In this document: one piece after another, positions 47,861 through 57,257 of the stretch
Layout of the letters: each line of letters starts with the position of its first letter
How positions within the stretch are numbered: the first letter of the stretch is position 1
DNA from: Marinomonas sargassi
GTDB taxonomy: Bacteria > Pseudomonadota > Gammaproteobacteria > Pseudomonadales > Marinomonadaceae
Reading direction: 5' to 3'
DNA length: 64,000 nt
NCBI RefSeq assembly: GCF_025716875.1
Contig: NZ_JAOVZB010000001.1
Location: forward strand, 310,001 to 374,000
Program-made: the position numbers and the translations under genes
The notes under the pieces: model-generated
What the model was told of the DNA's origin: nothing
Seen by the model: the letters and a program-made list of their open reading frames with translations, nothing else
Databases searched by the model: none

Positions 47861-49315
47861 ATGGAAAAATTAACTAGCCAATATCCATCATCAGATTTTT
47901 ATGACGAATTAATCGATAATGAAGGCAACCCAAGACCACCAGCCAAACAATTATTAGGCTATTTAGACAGTCTATCCGAAGAAGAGCTTGAGCATAAACG
48001 CACCACTGCAGAAGCCACCATTAAAGAAATGGGAATCAGTTTCACTGTTTACTCAGATGAAGGAAATATAGACAGAGCTTGGCCTTTTGATATCGTCCCA
48101 CGCACAATCAAAGCATCCGACTGGAAAGTCGCTGAAGCTGGCTTAAAACAAAGACTTACAGCGCTTAACATGTTTATTGATGACCTATATCACGATCAAA
48201 ATGTGATTAAAGATGGCATCATTCCAGAGCACATCATTACTGATTCAAAAAATTTCCGACCTGAGTGTATTGGTGTGTCACCTGCTTACGGTGTTTGGGC
48301 ACATATCTGTGGTACAGACTTAGTACGTGATGAAAATGGCGACTTCTTTGTTTTGGAAGATAACTTACGCGTACCATCTGGTGTTTCTTATATGCTAGAA
48401 AACCGCGCCATCACTAAACGTGTTTTACCTGAACTATTTGAAAACGACTCCATTCTTCCTGTTAATAGCTATACGGCACAATTATTTGACTCTCTTGCTT
48501 CTCTCTCTCCTAGAGACATAGAGAACCCAGAAATCGTTGTATTAACACCGGGCATTTATAACTCCGCCTACTTTGAGCACGCTTTCCTTGCACAACAAAT
48601 GGGCACGGAGCTAGTTGAGGGCAGCGATTTATTCGTTGATACCGATGATTGTGTCTATATGAAGACCATTAATGGCCCTGAGCGAGTTGATGTCATTTAT
48701 CGCCGTATCGACGACTTATTCATTGACCCAGAAGCCTTTGACCCAGAGTCAGTTTTAGGCGTCGCAGGTTTAATGCGTGCATGGAAAAAGGGCAACGTTG
48801 CCCTTGCCAATGCACCAGGAGCAGGCGTTGCGGACGATAAAGTCGTTTATGCCTATGTACCAGAAATCATTCGTTACTATCTAAATGAAGAGCCCATTCT
48901 CAACAACGTTGAAACTTACTTGTGTGACGACCCAGAGCAAAGAGCCTATGTTATAGAGAATCTAGACAAGCTTGTGGTGAAACCAGCCAATGAATCTGGC
49001 GGTTACGGCATGCTAGTAGGGCCCCACTCAACTAAAAAAGAGCAAGCGCTATTTGCTGAGCTCATCACTAAAAACCCGCGTAATTATATCGCTCAGCCGA
49101 CATTGAAACTGTCTACTGCTGCGACATTGATTTCCAAAACATCCTTAGAACCTCGCCACTTGGATCTTAGACCTTTCATCATTCAAGCAAAAGACACCTA
49201 TGTCACCACGGGTGGCTTAACCCGTGTTGCTATGAAGAAAGGCTCCCTTGTCGTCAATTCGTCACAAGGTGGTGGTAGTAAAGATACTTGGATTGTGGAA
49301 ACAGAGGGGGAATAA
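47861..49315 (+). CDS. Circularly permuted ATP-grasp type 2 protein
   Basis: Predicted amide- or peptide-bond-forming ligase of the permuted ATP-grasp class (COG2308-like). From ATG 47861, behind AAGAACGAGG, it is 484 residues. Family features include WPFDIVPRTIKASDW near residue 75, DNLRVPSGVSYMLENR, LTPGIYNSAYFEHAFLAQQMG, LVEGSDLFVD and the Lys-containing LVVKPANESGGYGML. It ends with the GGLTRVA and GGGSKDTWIVE segments. It is the first gene of a five-gene operon; the alpha-E gene starts 2 nt after its stop. The substrate and product are unknown. Confidence 0.92.
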   Translation: MEKLTSQYPSSDFYDELIDNEGNPRPPAKQLLGYLDSLSEEELEHKRTTAEATIKEMGISFTVYSDEGNIDRAWPFDIVPRTIKASDWKVAEAGLKQRLTALNMFIDDLYHDQNVIKDGIIPEHIITDSKNFRPECIGVSPAYGVWAHICGTDLVRDENGDFFVLEDNLRVPSGVSYMLENRAITKRVLPELFENDSILPVNSYTAQLFDSLASLSPRDIENPEIVVLTPGIYNSAYFEHAFLAQQMGTELVEGSDLFVDTDDCVYMKTINGPERVDVIYRRIDDLFIDPEAFDPESVLGVAGLMRAWKKGNVALANAPGAGVADDKVVYAYVPEIIRYYLNEEPILNNVETYLCDDPEQRAYVIENLDKLVVKPANESGGYGMLVGPHSTKKEQALFAELITKNPRNYIAQPTLKLSTAATLISKTSLEPRHLDLRPFIIQAKDTYVTTGGLTRVAMKKGSLVVNSSQGGGSKDTWIVETEGE

Positions 49316-49317
49316 TT

Positions 49318-50262
49318 ATGCTATCTCGAGTTGCAGAACGTTTATATTGGAGCGCCCGTTACCTAGAGCGCGTTGAAAACACCGCCCGCTTAGTCAGCGT
49401 ATACGATGACCTGATGTTTGACCTTCCAAAGAACATTGAAGATTCTTGGTACAGCCTAATTGAGATATTAAGCGGCGAAGACACATTTGAGCAGCGCTAT
49501 AAAGTAAAAGACGAACGTAATGTCGTGAAGTTTTTGTTGGCAGATGACACCAACCCAAACTCCATGCTGTCTTCTTTGAAAATGGTTCGCGAAAACATCC
49601 GCACCACCAGAGACGTAGTACCGAAAGAAACATGGGAACTGGTAAACGAGCTAGACTTATACGCTCAACAAAATATCAAACAAGGTATTAACCGCTCCAA
49701 CCGTCACCTTTTCTTGAATACCATCATTGAAGGTTGCCAGAAAATCATCGGCTTATTGGCTGGTACTATGAGTCGTGATGCTGGCTGGCACTTTATTATC
49801 ATGGGCCGCTATTTAGAGCGTGCTGACATGGGTACTCGTATTCTAGACGCCGCCGTTTCTCTAATGCTCAATTCAGAGCCTGAAACCCGCATCCAATTAG
49901 GTAATGTTACTTGGGCTAAAGTACTTAAATCTCAAAGTGCTTATCTAGATTACCGTCGTACAGTCAGAACCTCTATTAATGGTGCAAAGGCGACAACCTT
50001 CTTGTTAAACGACCCTAACTTCCCTCGTTCTTTAGAGTACTGCTTCCAGCAATTAGTGAGTGCAGCGCAAAAGTTACCAAGATCAAATGACATCACCAAG
50101 CAGATAGAGAAAGTCATGGCTTTCCAATACCCATTGCCAAGCTCTGAAGCTTTGAATGAAGATTTTCATGATCATTTAAATAGCATACAGCTCACCATCA
50201 TTGAGATTAACGGTAAAATTACTGAGAACTGGTTCCAGTTTCAGCAAGGAGACGCTGCATGA
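49318..50262 (+). CDS. Alpha-E domain protein
   Basis: All-helical protein of the alpha-E family (DUF403), found almost only next to permuted ATP-grasp and transglutaminase-like genes. Its biochemical role is unknown. From ATG 49318, behind AGAGGGGG, it is 314 residues. The family opening MLSRVAERLYWSARYLERVENTARL is present, as are the repeated Arg/Glu helices such as FIIMGRYLERADMGTRIL. Its stop overlaps the next start by 4 nt (ATGA). The start is set by the ribosome-binding site at the end of the ATP-grasp gene. Confidence 0.92.
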   Translation: MLSRVAERLYWSARYLERVENTARLVSVYDDLMFDLPKNIEDSWYSLIEILSGEDTFEQRYKVKDERNVVKFLLADDTNPNSMLSSLKMVRENIRTTRDVVPKETWELVNELDLYAQQNIKQGINRSNRHLFLNTIIEGCQKIIGLLAGTMSRDAGWHFIIMGRYLERADMGTRILDAAVSLMLNSEPETRIQLGNVTWAKVLKSQSAYLDYRRTVRTSINGAKATTFLLNDPNFPRSLEYCFQQLVSAAQKLPRSNDITKQIEKVMAFQYPLPSSEALNEDFHDHLNSIQLTIIEINGKITENWFQFQQGDAA

Positions 50263-53200
50263 CCATCCGAGTCGCGATACAGCATAAAACAACTTATGAG
50301 TTTGACCGTTTCGTAAACGTTGCTCCACATGTTTTAAGGCTAAAGCCCGCAGCGCATTCACGCACAAAAATACACGGCTACTCGTTAAAGGTATTGCCAG
50401 AAGAGCATTTCATTAATCTTCAGCAAGATCCTTTTGGTAATTTTCAGACACGCTTAGTATTCCCAGAGAAAACCAACAAACTTGAGTTTTTAGTGGAAGT
50501 GATTGCTGACATGACAGTCATCAATCCATTTGATTTCTTTGTCGAAAAGTATGCAGAAGAATACCCTTTTGCCTACGACAAAGAGCTAAAAGCAGAACTT
50601 GAGCCTTACCTAAAAGTAACAGAATCATGTGCGCTATTAGATAAATGGCTATCGACCGTTGATCGTGAAAGCAAGCCGATCAATGATTTCCTAGTCATGA
50701 TAAATAGCCGCCTAGCCTCTGAAATCGGTTACGGGGTTCGTTTAGAGCCCGGTGTACAAACCTGTGAAGAAACACTGACTCTTGAAAAGGGCTCTTGTCG
50801 AGACACCTCATGGTTACTAGTACAAATTCTACGTAGCCTAGGTCTTGCTGCTCGTTTTGCATCTGGCTACTTAGTTCAGCTCACAGCTGATGTTAAAGCA
50901 CTCGATGGGCCATCAGGCCCTGAAGAAGATTTCACTGATTTGCACGCATGGTGTGAAGTCTTCCTACCGGGCGCTGGCTGGGTCGGCTTAGACCCAACGT
51001 CAGGCTTATTTGCTGGTGAAGGTCATATTCCATTAGCTTGTACACCTGAGCCTGCTTCTGCTGCACCTATCACAGGGTTTGTTGATGAGTGTGAATGTGA
51101 ATTTGGTTACAGCAATATTGTTACCCGTATCCACGAAGACCCCCGTGTTACCAAGCCTTATGCTGAAGGTGAATGGGAAGTCATTAAAGCCCTAGGTTAT
51201 GCGGTAGATAAACAGCTTGAAGAAGGCGATGTTCGCCTAACCATGGGCGGCGAGCCGACCTTTGTCTCTATAGATGATATGGACTCTGAGCAATGGAATA
51301 CTGGCGCATTGGGTGCTGATAAGCTCAAGTTAGCGAAAGATTTATTGCTGCGTATGAAGCAAGAGTTTGGTGCTAATGGTTTATTACATTATGGCCAAGG
51401 TAAATGGTATCCAGGTGAGGAAGTACCTCGTTGGGCTCTAGGTTGTTTCTGGCGCACAGATGGTGTTGCTCTATGGAACGACACTAAGTACCTAGCCCGC
51501 GTTGACAAAGACTACAAACACACGATTGATGACGCTCAAGCCTTCGGCGAGCTGTTATGTAACAAGCTAGCGCTTAACCCGCAATACCTACAAAACACCT
51601 ACGAAGACACCCTATATTATCTATGGATGGAACAGTCATTACCGGAAGGGGCTGACCCAACCAAAGCCGATTTAAAAGATGATCTAGAACGTCGTCGTTT
51701 GGCTAAATTATTAAGCCGAGGTTTAAGCACAACAACAGGTTTTATCCTGCCGCTTGAGTTTGATGCCAGCAACAACAGCTGGAACAGTTCGCTTTGGCCA
51801 ATGCGAAGCAACGTTATCACCTTGATTCCCGGTGATAGCCCAATGGGTTACCGTTTGCCTCTTAACTCTTTACCTGCGCAGGCAGAAGAGGACCGCATTC
51901 CAGAGCGTGACCCATTTGAGCCACGTCAGCCATTGGCTTCCCGTAAGGACAATCCAATACTAGAAAGTGTCGCGAAACAACACTTTGCCAAAGCGTCTGA
52001 GCAACCCGCTCTAGCACCAGAAAAAACATTGAAAAATGTCGTACGCACAACTTTATGTATTGAACCACGTGACGGGCGCTTACACATATTCATGCCGCCT
52101 ATGACACACCTTGAACACTTTGTTGATGTACTTGGTTACATAGAAAGTGTGGCAAAAGAGTTAGATCTACCTGTGGTCATTGAAGGCTATGAGCCACCGA
52201 AGGATTCTCGCTTGCAGAAGTTCCTTATCACTCCAGATCCGGGTGTTATTGAGGTAAACATTCACCCTGCAGCAAGCTGGGAAGATCTCGTACACAATAC
52301 AGAGACTCTCTACCACCAAGCCTACTTATCACGCCTTGGCGCTGAGAAGTTTATGTTAGATGGCCGCCATACAGGCACAGGTGGTGGTAACCACGTTACC
52401 CTAGGTGGTATCACACCTGCTGACAGCCCTCTGTTACGCCGTCCTGAACTATTGCAAAGTCTGGTGACATTCTGGCAACACCACCCGGGTCTTTCTTATC
52501 TTTTCTCAGGCATGTTTATTGGCCCAACCAGTCAGGCACCTCGTCCTGATGAAGGTCGCGACGAAGCACTCTATGAAATGGAGATTGCTTTCCAGAATAT
52601 GCCGGAAGGCTTGGTAGATGAGCCTTGGCTTGCAGACAGGCTAATGCGTAACCTGCTGGTGGATATCACAGGTAATACACATCGTTCTGAATTCTGTATT
52701 GATAAACTTTATGCTGCTGGTACATCAAGTGGCCGCCAAGGTTTATTGGAATTCCGTGGCTTTGAAATGCCGCCACACCCGCATATGTCATTAGTGCAAA
52801 TGCTGCTATTACGTTGTTTAGTCGCTCGCTTCTGGAAAGAACCTTATAAGAAACCTTTGGTTCGCTGGGGCACTAGCTTGCACGATAAATTCATGCTGCC
52901 GCACTTTGTTTGGCAGGATATTAAAGAAGTGGTCGAAGATTTACAGCGCCACGGCTTACCTTTCAAATTAGATTGGTTAGCACCTTTTGAAGAGTTCCGT
53001 TTCCCCCATTACGGTCGTCAACAGATCGATGATATGGAAATCGAACTACGCTGGGCAATTGAGCCATGGCATGTATTGGGTGAAGAAATCACAGGCTCTG
53101 GCACTGCACGTTATGTGGATTCTTCGGTTGAGCGTCTACAGGTCAAGCTTTCTGGCTTAACGGATAACCGTTATGTCCTCAGCTGTAACGGTCGCCGTGT

Positions 53201-53618
53201 GCCGATTCGATCAACTGGCCGCAAAGGTGAATATGTCGGTGCTGTTCGCTACAAGGCATGGGCGCCGCCATCAGCGTTGCATCCAACACTAGGAACAGAC
53301 ACACCACTAGTGTTTGATATCATAGACACTTGGAATGGTTTATCGGTTGGAGGTTGTACATACCATGTATCGCATCCGGGTGGCCGAACCTACGACAATG
53401 TTCCTGTGAACAGTAACGAAGCTGAAGCCCGAAGGGTTAACCGTTTCTGGGATCATGGCTTCACGCAAGGTACTTTATCGCCGCCTCCGGCATTCAGTGC
53501 ATTACGTGGATTCTACCCCCATGACGGTGAGCCAAAACCTATGGCACCACCAGCGGAAGAGCCAATGGATGAATATCCACATACACTCGACCTAAGAAAG
53601 CAGTATAATGTTCTCTAA
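50259..53618 (+). CDS. Large transglutaminase-like protein with DUF2126 region
   Basis: The 1119-residue protein has an N-terminal bacterial transglutaminase-like part (about 1-290). Its Cys180 (EKGSCRDTSW), His229 (DLHAWCEV) and Asp245 (GLDPTSG) form the papain-like triad. A long DUF2126 region (about 300-1119) follows, with GGEPTFVSIDDMDS, GKWYPGEEVPRWALG, GRHTGTGGGNHVTLGG, TGNTHRSEFCIDKLY and LEFRGFEMPPHP. The conserved His, Glu and Arg in these segments suggest a second active site, possibly a ligase of the glutamine-synthetase-like type. No signal peptide is seen. Its ATG overlaps the alpha-E stop. Confidence 0.92.
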   Translation: MTIRVAIQHKTTYEFDRFVNVAPHVLRLKPAAHSRTKIHGYSLKVLPEEHFINLQQDPFGNFQTRLVFPEKTNKLEFLVEVIADMTVINPFDFFVEKYAEEYPFAYDKELKAELEPYLKVTESCALLDKWLSTVDRESKPINDFLVMINSRLASEIGYGVRLEPGVQTCEETLTLEKGSCRDTSWLLVQILRSLGLAARFASGYLVQLTADVKALDGPSGPEEDFTDLHAWCEVFLPGAGWVGLDPTSGLFAGEGHIPLACTPEPASAAPITGFVDECECEFGYSNIVTRIHEDPRVTKPYAEGEWEVIKALGYAVDKQLEEGDVRLTMGGEPTFVSIDDMDSEQWNTGALGADKLKLAKDLLLRMKQEFGANGLLHYGQGKWYPGEEVPRWALGCFWRTDGVALWNDTKYLARVDKDYKHTIDDAQAFGELLCNKLALNPQYLQNTYEDTLYYLWMEQSLPEGADPTKADLKDDLERRRLAKLLSRGLSTTTGFILPLEFDASNNSWNSSLWPMRSNVITLIPGDSPMGYRLPLNSLPAQAEEDRIPERDPFEPRQPLASRKDNPILESVAKQHFAKASEQPALAPEKTLKNVVRTTLCIEPRDGRLHIFMPPMTHLEHFVDVLGYIESVAKELDLPVVIEGYEPPKDSRLQKFLITPDPGVIEVNIHPAASWEDLVHNTETLYHQAYLSRLGAEKFMLDGRHTGTGGGNHVTLGGITPADSPLLRRPELLQSLVTFWQHHPGLSYLFSGMFIGPTSQAPRPDEGRDEALYEMEIAFQNMPEGLVDEPWLADRLMRNLLVDITGNTHRSEFCIDKLYAAGTSSGRQGLLEFRGFEMPPHPHMSLVQMLLLRCLVARFWKEPYKKPLVRWGTSLHDKFMLPHFVWQDIKEVVEDLQRHGLPFKLDWLAPFEEFRFPHYGRQQIDDMEIELRWAIEPWHVLGEEITGSGTARYVDSSVERLQVKLSGLTDNRYVLSCNGRRVPIRSTGRKGEYVGAVRYKAWAPPSALHPTLGTDTPLVFDIIDTWNGLSVGGCTYHVSHPGGRTYDNVPVNSNEAEARRVNRFWDHGFTQGTLSPPPAFSALRGFYPHDGEPKPMAPPAEEPMDEYPHTLDLRKQYNVL

Positions 53619-53645
53619 TAATTCGTTTTTAGGCACAAGCACATT

Positions 53646-56237
53646 ATGCAATTTCAAACAGGTTCTTTTGTAACATCGGTAATCGATGAGCAACCGATGT
53701 TACCTTTCACCTACCCAGCTCCCGTGAATGCTTATGATGAAGCATTCACGGAAGAGCGACTTCCTAGACCGCACTGGCAATCACTATTAAATCGTATCGG
53801 TAAGTTTACGGTTGACGAAATGCTCGACCGCCAGCGTCGCGCCCAGCGTATTCTTAGGGAAGACGGTGCAACCTATAACCTAACCAGTGACCCGTTAACA
53901 CCCAGCGTTTGGTCCCTCGACCTTATCCCAAACATTATATCCAGCGATGAGTGGAGCACAGTAGAACAAGGTTTAGCTCAGCGCTCACATTTATTTGACC
54001 TTATTTTAAAAGACATTTACGGGCCTCAAGAACTCATAAAGAATGGCATCATTCCCGCAGAAATCATTTACAGCCACCCGGGATTTTTACGCCAATGTCA
54101 TGGCGTTACTTTACCAAGCGAACACAATTTACTCTTACACGCCGTTGATTTAGTACGAGATGCACAAGGGCAGTTTCAAGTGATTGGTGACCGAACTCAA
54201 GCACCAAGCGGCGCAGGTTATGCTCTCGAAAACCGCACGGTCATCTCTCGTGTTATCCGTGGTAGCTTTCGTGACAATCAGGTCCGCCGTTTAAGAGCGC
54301 ACTTTCAGTCATTAAAAAATATGCTGTCTTCTCTTGCCGCAGAATGGACCGACACACCTCGCATCGTCATGTTAAGCCCCGGTGCCTTAAGTAGTACTTA
54401 TTTCGAGCAGGCTTATTTATCAAATTACCTTGGTTTTCCATTAGTACAAGGCAGCGACTTAACTGTTCGTAATGGCGCCGTATGGATGAAATCCCTTAAC
54501 GGCCTAGCCAGAGTGGATGTCATTTTACGTCGCGTTGAAGACGTGTATTGTGACCAAGCCGAACTTAAGTCGGACTCTTACTTAGGCGTGCCGGGTTTGT
54601 TAGAAGTGGTTCGTGCAGGCAATGTAGCATTGGCAAACCCGCTAGGCAGCGGTATTTTAGAGTGTCCTGCTTTAGTGAAGTATTTGCCAGAAATCAGCCA
54701 ATTCTTAACTGGCCAAACGCTATCACTCCCTTCTGTAGCAACATGGTGGTGTGGTGATGCCAGTGACATGGAATACGTTGCCAATAACATAAGCAACCTG
54801 ATCATTAAGCCGGCTATTCGTAGCCGAACAAGTCCAAGCATTTATGGCCACAAGCTCAATGAAAGTGAGCAACTTGAAGCTTTAGAAAAGATCAAAAAAG
54901 CACCGCACCTTTATACCGCTCAAAGCTATATACCGGGTTCTAGAACCCCCCTTTGGATAGACAATACATTACAGTCTAGACCTAGCTTGCTTCGAGCTTT
55001 TACTGTGTCCCATCCAACTGCAGAGACCAACGGATACAATGTCATGCCGGGTGGGCTATCTCGTGCAGGCGAATCTCAAAATGAAGAAATCGTATCCAAT
55101 ATATCTCAGTCAAAAAGTAAGGACACTTGGGTTATTGCCTCTGAACCAGAACAATGGGTACAGAGCTCAGCAGACCAAGTGCTACTACAAAACGAAGCAT
55201 TACAAACTAACCTGCCAAGCCGTGTGGTCGAGAACCTATTCTGGATGGGGAGATATGCCGAGCGTGCCGAGGTTGGTATGCGCTTACTTCGAACTGTTTT
55301 CAAACAAATGAATGGGGTTGACCCACTACCAGAAGAAAGCCAGCGTACCCTATTAGAAATGGTATCCACACAAACTGGTTGCTTACCTGGCTTCATGGAA
55401 GCAGACGAAGAAATGCTGGCTGAACCAGATACTGAGTTAGTATCCATTATTACCGATGCTAACCGCGCAGGGTCAATCAAATCAAACCTTCAAGCCATGC
55501 TAAGTTGTGGTGAGCAAGTAAAAGAAATGCTGTCTGCGGACACCCGAATCATCATCAATGAACTGCGCGATAATATCCATGAACTCGACCGTGCTTATAG
55601 CAATGGTTTACCGGATGCCCCCGAGGACTCTCTCGATAGTTTGGTCACCTCATTATTAGCCTTATCAGGATTAAATAATGAAAGTATGTTGCGTGGTTTA
55701 GACTGGACTTTCCAAGAAATTGGTCGCCGTACAGAGCGGGCTCTGCAGACTGCCACACTGCTTCGTTCGGCATTAACTGAGCCTCTTCCCGCTGCACCAC
55801 AACAACAAATTCTAGAATCGGTTTTATTAAGTGTGGAAGCATTAATCTCTTTCCGTCGTCGCTACCGAAATCGAGCGCGTGTCGCTTATGGTCTCGACTT
55901 GCTGATGATAGATGAAACCAACCCTCGCTCCTTACTTTACCAATTGAACCTGTTAGGGAAATACATCCAAGAATTACCAAGAAATGAGATTCGCACGGCT
56001 GGTTTAAGCCCTGAGAACAAGGTCATTTTGAAAGCACTAAACAGCATTCAGCTGGCTGACCTAGAAGCGCTAGCCAAAGTGGATGAGATTAGTGAAAGCA
56101 GGCAAGCGCTTGAAGAGCTGATGATTGATTTACAAGAACAGTTGGAAGAATTTACTGTGCTCATCAGCGACAAGTATTTTGATCACACCGCAGGACCACA
56201 GTCACTCATTACCGCCATTGGGGATAGCAGTTTATGA
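53646..56237 (+). CDS. Fusion of circularly permuted ATP-grasp and alpha-E domains
   Basis: The 863-residue protein repeats in one chain what the first two genes of the operon encode separately. The ATP-grasp part (about 1-510) has SVWSLDLIPNIISSDEW, LSPGALSSTYFEQAYLSNYLG, LVQGSDL, LIIKPAIRS and the closing GGLSRAG and KSKDTWVIAS. The alpha-E part (about 520-850) opens with SRVVENLFWMGRYAERAE and contains TFQEIGRRTERALQTATLL. The gap to the preceding gene is 27 nt. It overlaps the next gene by 4 nt. The two ATP-grasp copies differ enough to suggest different substrates or sequential steps. Confidence 0.92.
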   Translation: MQFQTGSFVTSVIDEQPMLPFTYPAPVNAYDEAFTEERLPRPHWQSLLNRIGKFTVDEMLDRQRRAQRILREDGATYNLTSDPLTPSVWSLDLIPNIISSDEWSTVEQGLAQRSHLFDLILKDIYGPQELIKNGIIPAEIIYSHPGFLRQCHGVTLPSEHNLLLHAVDLVRDAQGQFQVIGDRTQAPSGAGYALENRTVISRVIRGSFRDNQVRRLRAHFQSLKNMLSSLAAEWTDTPRIVMLSPGALSSTYFEQAYLSNYLGFPLVQGSDLTVRNGAVWMKSLNGLARVDVILRRVEDVYCDQAELKSDSYLGVPGLLEVVRAGNVALANPLGSGILECPALVKYLPEISQFLTGQTLSLPSVATWWCGDASDMEYVANNISNLIIKPAIRSRTSPSIYGHKLNESEQLEALEKIKKAPHLYTAQSYIPGSRTPLWIDNTLQSRPSLLRAFTVSHPTAETNGYNVMPGGLSRAGESQNEEIVSNISQSKSKDTWVIASEPEQWVQSSADQVLLQNEALQTNLPSRVVENLFWMGRYAERAEVGMRLLRTVFKQMNGVDPLPEESQRTLLEMVSTQTGCLPGFMEADEEMLAEPDTELVSIITDANRAGSIKSNLQAMLSCGEQVKEMLSADTRIIINELRDNIHELDRAYSNGLPDAPEDSLDSLVTSLLALSGLNNESMLRGLDWTFQEIGRRTERALQTATLLRSALTEPLPAAPQQQILESVLLSVEALISFRRRYRNRARVAYGLDLLMIDETNPRSLLYQLNLLGKYIQELPRNEIRTAGLSPENKVILKALNSIQLADLEALAKVDEISESRQALEELMIDLQEQLEEFTVLISDKYFDHTAGPQSLITAIGDSSL

Positions 56238-57115
56238 AGTACCGCGTTCGTCACATAACGGAATATCAATACGGAGCGCCTGTTAGCCTGTGCTATAACA
56301 TGGCACATTTGCTGCCTAGGAATACCCAAAATCAAAGCTGTCTAAATCAAAGAGTGAATATCAGCCCACCTCCTGTTTATCGCAACGACGGTGAAGATTA
56401 CTTCGGCAATCAGACTTTTTATTTCTCAGTACAAGAAGCCCATAAAAAGCTCACCATTGATGTCTCAACACTGTTTGAGATTGAGCCATTACAGATTACA
56501 GAAGAGCAAATCCAAAGCTCCATTACCTGTGGTGAGTTACGCTCTTTAATCAATGCACCTCATACACCTGAGCTGCGTATGATCAAAGAGTACCTGCTTA
56601 ACTCTCCGCAAATACGTCAATCGGATGAATTGAAAGAATATGCGCAAGGCACCTTTACCGATGACAAACCGGTATTGCAGGCAGCGTTGGAATTCACTCA
56701 CAAGGTTTTTACTGAGTTCACTTTTGACCCCAATGCTACCACGGTAGCAACACCTTTAGAGCAAGTATTAGAGCAACGCAGCGGTGTATGTCAGGACTTT
56801 GCTCATCTCGCTATTGGCTGTTTACGCTCCGTAGGCATTCCAGCTCGCTATATGAGCGGCTACTTAGAAACCTTACCACCACCGGGGCAAGAAAAGCTCG
56901 TTGGTGCGGATGCTTCCCACGCTTGGTTTGCTGTCTTCGTCCCTAATATGGGCTGGGTTGAATTCGATCCAACTAATGATCTTATGCCGAAAGATCAGCA
57001 TATTGTCGTCGGCTGGGGCAGAGACTATTCCGATGTAACCCCATTACAAGGGGTTATATTTGAGGGCGGTGGTGCGCAAGATTTAGCCGTATCTGTCGAT
57101 GTTAGGCGCCTATAA
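56234..57115 (+). CDS. Transglutaminase-like cysteine peptidase family protein
   Basis: The 293-residue protein has the bacterial transglutaminase N-terminal domain (about 1-90, opening YRVRHITEYQYGAPVSL) and a transglutaminase core. The triad is Cys186 (SGVCQDFAHL), His229 (ASHAWFAVF) and Asp245 (VEFDPTND). These positions are almost the same as in the large transglutaminase-like protein of the operon, so the two are paralogues. It probably acts as a protease or amide-exchange enzyme on the product of the ATP-grasp ligases. It closes the operon; its start overlaps the fusion gene by 4 nt. No signal peptide is visible. Confidence 0.92.
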   Translation: MKYRVRHITEYQYGAPVSLCYNMAHLLPRNTQNQSCLNQRVNISPPPVYRNDGEDYFGNQTFYFSVQEAHKKLTIDVSTLFEIEPLQITEEQIQSSITCGELRSLINAPHTPELRMIKEYLLNSPQIRQSDELKEYAQGTFTDDKPVLQAALEFTHKVFTEFTFDPNATTVATPLEQVLEQRSGVCQDFAHLAIGCLRSVGIPARYMSGYLETLPPPGQEKLVGADASHAWFAVFVPNMGWVEFDPTNDLMPKDQHIVVGWGRDYSDVTPLQGVIFEGGGAQDLAVSVDVRRL

Positions 57116-57257
57116 AACGACTCGAACAGGGTTATGAAAAGCCTCCCTAGTGCGACAGATATGGTATGTAGAAGGGATATAGGGTAAGCTTCGCGCAAAT
57201 ATTGCTTAGCCCTATCATTGGCTTTGCACCCGCCTTTGATAAAACACGAGAACATCT

